Below are positions 58,868 through 64,000 of a stretch of 64,000 nucleotides of DNA, piece after piece. The notes under the pieces were generated by a model, which worked only from the letters and a program-made list of their open reading frames with translations, was not told the DNA's origin and did not search any database. Made by a program: the position numbers and the translations under genes. How positions within the stretch are numbered: position 1 is the stretch's first letter; every line of letters begins with the position of its first letter. Source of the stretch: JAZDOK01 sp043798715 (GTDB lineage: Bacteria > Vulcanimicrobiota > JAZDOK01); assembly GCA_043798715.1 (NCBI GenBank), contig JAZDOK010000066.1, positions 1 to 64,000 on the forward strand. The letters are read 5' to 3'.

Positions 58868-60150
58868 AAATAGCCCTCTTCGAAGCATTCGACGAGCGTA
58901 AGAAAGGGCGGGTCTTCAATCCCCTCGGATTGGGATACCTGGCCTCCTACCTGCTCCGGGAACTTCCCGGAGTTGAAGTTGCGATCTTCCGCACCATCGA
59001 AGAGGGAATCGCCTGGAATCCGGACCTGGCAGGAATCTCCTGCATGAGTCCCGCCTTCCCGGCGGCCCGGGCTATGGCCACGACCCTGAAAGCGGAAACA
59101 GGCATCCCGCTGGTCCTCGGCGGGCCGCACATAAGCGCCCTCCCTGAGACCCTCCCGGAGGAATTTACAGCCGGGGTCATGGGCGAGGGCGAGGAGACTT
59201 TCAACGAAATAGTCTCGCTGCTGCTCCTGGGGAAGGGCCTGGCCCCGGAAACCCTGGAAAAAATTTCGGGACTCGTCTTTCGGGATGGAGAAAATCTTGT
59301 CATCTCTTTGCCCCGCCCTCTCATCGAGCCCCTCGATCGCCTTCCCCATCCCTGGCGCCGTTGGAGGGACTTTGATCCCAATACGGCCTGGATCTTCACC
59401 TCGCGCGGCTGCCCCTATTCCTGCCGCTTTTGCTTTTCGAGCCATTATTGGAGGAAGTGCCGCTTTTTCTCGCCTGAATATGTGGTGGAGGAAATTCGCT
59501 CCCTGATGGAGCAACACCATCTCCCTTTCCTCACCATAATGGATGATCTCTTCGCGGTCGATGCAAAGAGGCTGGATGCCATTAGAGAGAAGATGCAGGG
59601 CCTTCCCTCCATAAGTCTCGTGGTCACCCTCCGGGCGGAGCGGGTGACGGATGAGCTGTGCCGGAGCCTCCGCTCCATGGGGGTCACATATGCCCAGCTC
59701 GGCCTGGAGTCAGGATCGGACCCGGTCCTTAAATACCTGAAGGGACCGACCGCCTCGGTTTCACGGAATCAGCGGGCGCTTGACCTCTGCCGGGAACAAA
59801 ATCTCCTGGCCATCGGCTCCTTCATCATCGGCTCCCCTGGAGAAACTCCGGAGGATCTGGAGAGAACATATCGCTTTATCGAGGAGAACCTGGCCTCGGG
59901 GAAGCTCAAGAGCTTTACCTTCGGGCCGCTGGTGCCCTTCCCGGGAACCCCGCTCTGGGAGGAGGCGTGCTCCCGCGGCCTAATCGTGCCGGAAAAGCTG
60001 GATTGGACGACGCTGGACATAGACCTGCGCACATTCGATCTCTCCCGCTACACCCTTCTCGCCGAGACCCTCACCCGCCCGGAATTCGAGGCTGCCTTTC
60101 ATCGCTTCCAGAACCTCTCCCGCCAGGCCCTCAAGAACCTGCAGGTATGA
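58864..60150 (+). CDS. B12-binding-type radical SAM protein
   Basis: A 428-residue member of the same broad family as the AT-rich gene at 48930 but with the GC content of its surroundings. Residues 1-130 form the cobalamin-type domain (NPLGLGYLASYLLRELPGVE, WNPDLAGISCMSPAFPAAR, GIPLVLGGPHISALPETL), again with no DxHxxG. The cluster motif is SRGCPYSCRFCFSSHYW (CxxxCxxC, near 180), followed by the radical SAM barrel (HHLPFLTIMDDLFAV, GVTYAQLGLESGSDPVL, IGSFIIGSPGETPEDLERTY). It starts within the stop of the methyltransferase gene. Relatives add methyl groups or rearrange lipid and sugar carbon skeletons; substrate is unknown. Confidence 0.88.
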   Translation: MKIALFEAFDERKKGRVFNPLGLGYLASYLLRELPGVEVAIFRTIEEGIAWNPDLAGISCMSPAFPAARAMATTLKAETGIPLVLGGPHISALPETLPEEFTAGVMGEGEETFNEIVSLLLLGKGLAPETLEKISGLVFRDGENLVISLPRPLIEPLDRLPHPWRRWRDFDPNTAWIFTSRGCPYSCRFCFSSHYWRKCRFFSPEYVVEEIRSLMEQHHLPFLTIMDDLFAVDAKRLDAIREKMQGLPSISLVVTLRAERVTDELCRSLRSMGVTYAQLGLESGSDPVLKYLKGPTASVSRNQRALDLCREQNLLAIGSFIIGSPGETPEDLERTYRFIEENLASGKLKSFTFGPLVPFPGTPLWEEACSRGLIVPEKLDWTTLDIDLRTFDLSRYTLLAETLTRPEFEAAFHRFQNLSRQALKNLQV

Positions 60151-60301
60151 AGGAGTCTTCCGCTCGCATTTCAAAAACCAGATCTCGTTTCCGGATTTCA
60201 TAATAAAGCCGCTGCCAAGGCAGACAAAACGGTGGGAGACACATTTTAACCTATGCAAGGGAGGCTCTCAGAACCGCTCCTGATTTATATTATCGGCACG
60301 G

Positions 60302-61870
60302 TCATATTTTGTGGAATATGATGGCCCGGTCGTACTGGATTTCATAATAGGAGGTTCCGATTCCGGTCGCCAGCTCGATATACGCCCTGAAGGCCACGAA
60401 AACATCCTGGTTGTTATCAACCCCGTAGGCGCTCCCGTCCGGGTTGCCCGTGCTCTTTGGAATGACCACGCAGTTTTCGCCGGGGGAGGCGTTTCTTGCC
60501 ATCTTGTACACGTAATATTTGTCCGCGTTTGAGTATCCCTGCGGGAAATAGGAAACGGCGGAGTGGAGAAACAACTGGCTGAAGACAGTGGCCACCCCGT
60601 TCAAAAGGGCTTTCCCGTAGAAAACGGCGTTGTTGTAGATGGACTTGCCGGACATGTCATGATTCAGGCCGTATATGATGAGGAAATCGTCGTCGGAATT
60701 AAACTGGAAGTCATCCGCTTTCAGATAGGTCGTGTCGCGATTGTCTCCCTGGGCGTTCACATCGTTTGCGTAGGCGACAAAGCCTTCGGGGATGCCGATC
60801 ACGGTATTGAGCTCCGTGTAATTGTAGCCGGGAGCAGCATACGTCTGCAAAATCCTGGAACGCAGGTATTCCATATCTTCCGTCACGTTGCTCAAAATTT
60901 CAAACTCGGATTTTCCCGATCCGCGCGGCTTCAAGACGGGCACTGGATAGGGTTGAAGAGCGGTGGAATCCTGCGGTGTGACCCGGAAAACCCTTGAGGT
61001 GGAACCGAGGGTATCAAGGAAGTTTTTCCCGGCGGCTGCATTTTCAAATTGTGATATCCTCATCAGGTACGAAAAGGCATCCTTGCCCTTCTCCAGGCCC
61101 ATTTTGACAAACCCGGAGGGAATGACGTCATCATTGACCATGTAGGATGGATAACCGGACTGGACAAGGGCGCTGCGGACGCGCTGGTTTATCCCTCTGT
61201 CCGCTGAGACGATGATCGCCGTCACGCTGTCGAAGGGAACGCCGGGTTTGCCGCTAGGCGTTCCGTCCGAATATATGTTCAGGTTGTTGAGCTGGTCTCC
61301 CAGGCTTCCAAAAATCGGATGATATAAGCCTGTCGTAGAGTTTCCGATGACGGAGTTGGGGGGATATTCTTTTCCCGGCTTGTTTTCGACATAGAAAACA
61401 TAGCTTCTGTACCCGAAGTAGACGCATTTCGGGGTGATTTTTCCGATGAAAACGATGGCTTCGTCGTTGCGCAGTTTATAAAGCAATCCCGGTGGATAAA
61501 AATCAGGATTCGCCGGGTAATTATTGGGGTCATTGGGATTGTAGTGTACCGGCGGATTCTGCCCGGCCGCCGGGTTCTGACCCGGCGCAGGCGGAAGGAT
61601 ATAAGTCAGGTACGGAGACCCCTGATTGTTGCCGAAGCATGATTTAAGCAATCCTTCGCTTGCCATTTTCAGGGCATCCAGATAGATGACCTGCCCTTCC
61701 TGGACCGTGAAATGGTCATTTTCAAGAGATGAAATGAATTTATTGATATCTCTCGGGACCGGGGGGGCGCCTCCACCCGAGGTCCCGGAAGTACAGGAGT
61801 TCAACGTCGCCAGCAAGGAAAGCGCAAGTAAAAGCATGCAGGCCCTGGTTACAGAAGAGTGAAGTTTCAT
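60302..61870 (-). CDS. Large lipoprotein of unknown function
   Basis: A 522-residue exported protein. The signal peptide MLLLALSLLATLNSC gives a lipobox with Cys26, followed by a Ser/Gly linker (TSGTSGGG). A Pro/Asn-rich segment with repeated GQNP and YPANP-like units lies at about 95-125. The rest contains aromatic and Asn/Asp-rich sequence (AIVFIGKITPKCVYFGYRSYVFYVENKPG, FNSDDDFLIIYGLNHDMSG, YFPQGYSNADKYYVYKMARN) that suggests a large beta-rich surface domain. GGAGG precedes the ATG. It lies downstream of the orphan gene at 61909, with a 38-base gap. I do not recognise the family. Confidence 0.68.
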   Translation of the reverse strand: MKLHSSVTRACMLLLALSLLATLNSCTSGTSGGGAPPVPRDINKFISSLENDHFTVQEGQVIYLDALKMASEGLLKSCFGNNQGSPYLTYILPPAPGQNPAAGQNPPVHYNPNDPNNYPANPDFYPPGLLYKLRNDEAIVFIGKITPKCVYFGYRSYVFYVENKPGKEYPPNSVIGNSTTGLYHPIFGSLGDQLNNLNIYSDGTPSGKPGVPFDSVTAIIVSADRGINQRVRSALVQSGYPSYMVNDDVIPSGFVKMGLEKGKDAFSYLMRISQFENAAAGKNFLDTLGSTSRVFRVTPQDSTALQPYPVPVLKPRGSGKSEFEILSNVTEDMEYLRSRILQTYAAPGYNYTELNTVIGIPEGFVAYANDVNAQGDNRDTTYLKADDFQFNSDDDFLIIYGLNHDMSGKSIYNNAVFYGKALLNGVATVFSQLFLHSAVSYFPQGYSNADKYYVYKMARNASPGENCVVIPKSTGNPDGSAYGVDNNQDVFVAFRAYIELATGIGTSYYEIQYDRAIIFHKI

Positions 61871-61908
61871 CTTTTATCAACCTCCTATAAATGGGTATTC
61901 TATACACC

Positions 61909-62844
61909 TCAATCCGGTATCCAGCGGATTTGCTCCAGGTTGTCAGGGAAAGTCTCCCGGGCGGAGCGGATGAAATAATACTGGAAGGCGGCCTTGGAGG
62001 TCCCCTCGAATTTCACGCCCACATAGTTCAAGGCCGATCGCTCCAGCACCCGGGCCGAATCTCCCACCATCTTAATCTCTTCGCTTGAGATGCCAAGATT
62101 TTTCAGGGTCTCCAGCGCCTGCTCCACCCGCATGTATTCATAGTCCAGTTTAAGAGACTGGAGGAGTTTTCCGTTGAAGGCAAAGGATACATAGAGGCAT
62201 CCTTCGGCGACTGCCGACAGCGCCGTATGAATCTGAGCCAGTCGCTCTTTCTGGCCGCTTCCCATACGGAGGCGCTCCACGATGGCCTGAAGAGCCGGAA
62301 GGATTTCCGAATGGGCCCTCCTGACCGGATAATAAAGGGCCAGTGCCGGCGGGGCGTCCGCCTTGAAATCCAGCCCAGGGTAGACGCCTTTTTTCATGAG
62401 CAGAACTCCTATCTCCTGGAAAATGGGAGAAGGAAACTGCTTTAAGCCGAGCATTCCAGCCAGGCGGGCCGTCATTTTTAGCGGAAGAGGAAACTGGTAG
62501 TATATGCTGGCAGAGGGAGAATCTTTCAGGTAAAAGCCGGCCTTGAAAAGAATCCCGACTCCCGGGAACAAGGCATTGACGGAGCGTAGCTTCTCAATGG
62601 AGCTGGCGGGTGCTTTAATGGCCAGGAGATATTTTTCAATACTGCTGCCAAAGGCCTCACCAGTGTCACCCACGATAAATCCTATTTTTGAAGAAGGGTG
62701 AGAGAGGCTTAATTCCAGGCTTTTGTGTATCTGCGGGGAAAAGGTCGAGAAAAACGTTTCAAGGGCCCTGGTCCATTTAAAAGAGGTGTCGAAGAGCCAG
62801 GGGGCAATCTCCTTGATCCGCTTTTCCAGGTAAATCTTCTTCAT
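61909..62844 (-). CDS. Orphan soluble protein of unknown function
   Basis: A 311-residue protein with no signal peptide, no membrane helix and no motif I recognise. The sequence alternates helices and strands: LFDTSFKWTRALETFFSTFS, SSKIGFIVGDTGEAFGSSIE, SASIYYQFPLPLKMTARLAGML, ALALYYPVRRAHSEILPALQAIVERL and NYVGVKFEGTSKAAFQYYFI. The repeated strand-helix units make it look like a compact alpha/beta domain, perhaps binding a hydrophobic ligand. The ATG is at 62844 with GAGGAGGGCGG upstream. It precedes the lipoprotein gene on the minus strand and follows the clostripain-family gene. Function should be left open. Confidence 0.65.
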   Translation of the reverse strand: MKKIYLEKRIKEIAPWLFDTSFKWTRALETFFSTFSPQIHKSLELSLSHPSSKIGFIVGDTGEAFGSSIEKYLLAIKAPASSIEKLRSVNALFPGVGILFKAGFYLKDSPSASIYYQFPLPLKMTARLAGMLGLKQFPSPIFQEIGVLLMKKGVYPGLDFKADAPPALALYYPVRRAHSEILPALQAIVERLRMGSGQKERLAQIHTALSAVAEGCLYVSFAFNGKLLQSLKLDYEYMRVEQALETLKNLGISSEEIKMVGDSARVLERSALNYVGVKFEGTSKAAFQYYFIRSARETFPDNLEQIRWIPD

Positions 62845-62879
62845 TAAAAATCCGCCCTCCTCAAAAACCCCGGGACTCT

Positions 62880-62913
62880 AAAAAAAGAGAGGAGCCGTTC
62901 TCCAACTCCTCTC
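62880..62913 (-). terminator. Terminator of the clostripain-family gene
   Basis: Read on the minus strand: GAGAGGAG (62913-62906), loop of 11 bases, CTCCTCTC (62894-62887) and TTTTTTT (62886-62880). It directly follows the stop at 62938. Confidence 0.88.
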
Positions 62914-62937
62914 GTATATTCCTATATTCCCACCGGC

Positions 62938-64000
62938 TCAGTGTTCCGATTTTTTGGCCGTCCGGGGGGTCCCGTCGGGCCATACATCGGGCACGTCCTT
63001 GACCGGTTGGGACGAGCCTTCATCCCCGCCGGAAGATGGCTTGTAGAGACTTATGAGCGCCTCGTCCCACTCGGTCTGCTGGGCGAACTTCAAGTCTCCG
63101 TACTGGTAACCGACCTGGGTTGCGTTGCTGGTCGGGGCATAGATGCTCAAGCCGTGGGATTCCGGGTGAGACTCCGGGTCGTTCTCGTTGGCCATGACGG
63201 CTTTGTTTACCGCATCAATCATGTCCTTGGCGGCCGCCTTGACCTTCTCATCGCTTGAGGATTCGATGAGCTTGTTTCCAAGGTCCACCGCATCGCGGAT
63301 GTCGCGGTAGGGGAGCCAGCCCCCGCCGTAATTTTCCGACTTCTCGATGGCGGCCCGGATGCTGTCCTTGTCATTCGAGTTCTTTATGGCCTTGGCAAGG
63401 GCGTCCGAAGCCACCTTTACCTCCTCCATCCGGGTGAGGTCGGTGGCTGAAAAAGTAGGTATATCCTTGCTGTGTTCACGGTTGATGTCAACCACTATCT
63501 TGGAGAATTCCTCGGGTCCCACATCAATCCGGTGTCCCAGCTTGAGCTCCTCCTGAACTTTCTGGATGGCGGTTCCAATGGTCTTGCCTCCCAGCATGGA
63601 ATCATAGGCCCAGCCGGGACCGCCTTCGCTCTCCTCGGATGCCAGAAGGTACTTGGCCGTATCCTTAAGCTCGTAGGCCACCTCGGTCTCGCCCATGAGG
63701 CAGGCGTCCATTCCCACGATATCAATTTTCTTGCCGGTAATCTTTTCAGCTTCCTCAAGGGCCTGACGGATCTGCGGCACCGTCATGAAGCCGCCGGAGC
63801 CGTCGTCCGACATGGCCCCGGTGAATCCTCCGCCGTGGTCGTTAAAGATGAGGGCCACATGGTCGGCCGGATAGCGCTTCGTAGCATCGACGACAAAATC
63901 CCGGAGGGTGTTGGGACTTGCCATGTCGGTGGAACCGTACTCCTTGACCAACTCGGATTTAAGCTTTCCCGCCGTCGTGTCCGTGGTGATGTAGTACTGG
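62938..64000 (-). CDS. Clostripain-family (C11) cysteine peptidase, start outside window
   Basis: A peptidase C11 domain cut by the right edge; the frame stays open to base 64000 (QYYITTDTTAGKLKSE), so the true start lies beyond and the GTG-like start at 63951 is not needed. Catalytic His is in LIFNDHGGGFTGAMSDDGSGG and catalytic Cys in VGMDACLMGETEVAYEL, spaced as in clostripain and related caspase-fold enzymes. The sequence SEESEGGPGWAYDSML follows as in the family. The C-terminal part (about 200-337 of the visible residues) is helical and ends with a Ser/Gly-rich charged tail. These peptidases usually cut after Arg and are activated by self-cleavage. A terminator lies right after the gene. 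Export cannot be judged without the N-terminus. Confidence 0.88.
   Translation of the reverse strand, partial: QYYITTDTTAGKLKSELVKEYGSTDMASPNTLRDFVVDATKRYPADHVALIFNDHGGGFTGAMSDDGSGGFMTVPQIRQALEEAEKITGKKIDIVGMDACLMGETEVAYELKDTAKYLLASEESEGGPGWAYDSMLGGKTIGTAIQKVQEELKLGHRIDVGPEEFSKIVVDINREHSKDIPTFSATDLTRMEEVKVASDALAKAIKNSNDKDSIRAAIEKSENYGGGWLPYRDIRDAVDLGNKLIESSSDEKVKAAAKDMIDAVNKAVMANENDPESHPESHGLSIYAPTSNATQVGYQYGDLKFAQQTEWDEALISLYKPSSGGDEGSSQPVKDVPDVWPDGTPRTAKKSEH

Overview
The window looks like a piece of chromosome from an uncultured, probably anaerobic bacterium with two membranes. Signs of an outer membrane are a beta-barrel-like protein ending in Phe, several lipoproteins, and an exported M16 peptidase. 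Signs of anaerobic, metal-rich chemistry are a tungsten/molybdenum aldehyde:ferredoxin oxidoreductase with its own 16-Cys ferredoxin, a YqeB-type protein, two B12-binding-type radical SAM proteins and a ferredoxin-rich dehydrogenase. groESL carries a CIRCE operator. TTG and GTG starts are frequent and most genes have GGAGG-type ribosome sites. I cannot name the phylum; a poorly sampled candidate phylum fits best. I see no rRNA, tRNA, CRISPR array, prophage or transposase.

Layout. 1-801: AT-rich TPR gene cut by the left edge and ending in a G-rich tract. 963-8669 (all minus): NUDIX hydrolase, phosphoglucose/phosphomannose isomerase, ROK glucokinase, four-cluster ferredoxin, AOR, long-chain polyprenyl synthase, beta-barrel protein, lipoprotein. 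Spacing is tight enough for one or two operons. 8854-9367: RHH/ParE toxin-antitoxin pair among 'ctctgcg' repeats. 9544-13676: a PreT/PreA-like fused dehydrogenase, two small membrane proteins and a methyltransferase-like protein. 13689-18012 (minus): two adjacent PilT-type ATPases, a DedA protein and a diacylglycerol-type glycosyltransferase. 18125-21006: coiled-coil protein, then groES-groEL behind a clear promoter and CIRCE. 21072-30626 (minus): M16 protease, 5'-nucleotidase, YqeB, transglutaminase-like protein, AnmK, ChbG/HpnK-type deacetylase. 30785-33227: MFS exporter and GH130-type enzyme, convergent.

33429-39763 (plus): panC, a stand-alone LolD/MacB-type ATPase, then five tightly linked genes for uncharacterised membrane proteins and an MFS protein. 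This is the best candidate for an undescribed system. 39782-48666: degenerate GGDEF protein, mfd, PpiC lipoprotein, mazG, a small exported protein and eno. 48930-60150: envelope glycosylation block with radical SAM proteins, a GT2 polyprenyl-phosphate glycosyltransferase, a 1023-residue GT-C/discoidin/PMT fusion, two duplicated GT-C-like membrane proteins separated by a three-copy repeat, and a methyltransferase. This block shows the clearest signs of rearrangement: an AT-rich radical SAM gene, a decayed GT2 tail beside eno, and duplicated genes. 60302-64000 (minus): a lipoprotein, an orphan protein and a clostripain-family peptidase cut by the right edge.

Functional links. Glucokinase, PGI/PMI and enolase point to sugar catabolism; AOR plus ferredoxin can take up or release aldehyde electrons. 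AnmK, the deacetylase, GH130 enzyme and NUDIX protein suggest salvage of amino sugars and mannosides. The GT2 protein probably makes polyprenyl-phosphate sugars that the GT-C/PMT enzymes transfer to exported targets, and the long-chain prenyl synthase could supply the lipid carrier or quinone tail.
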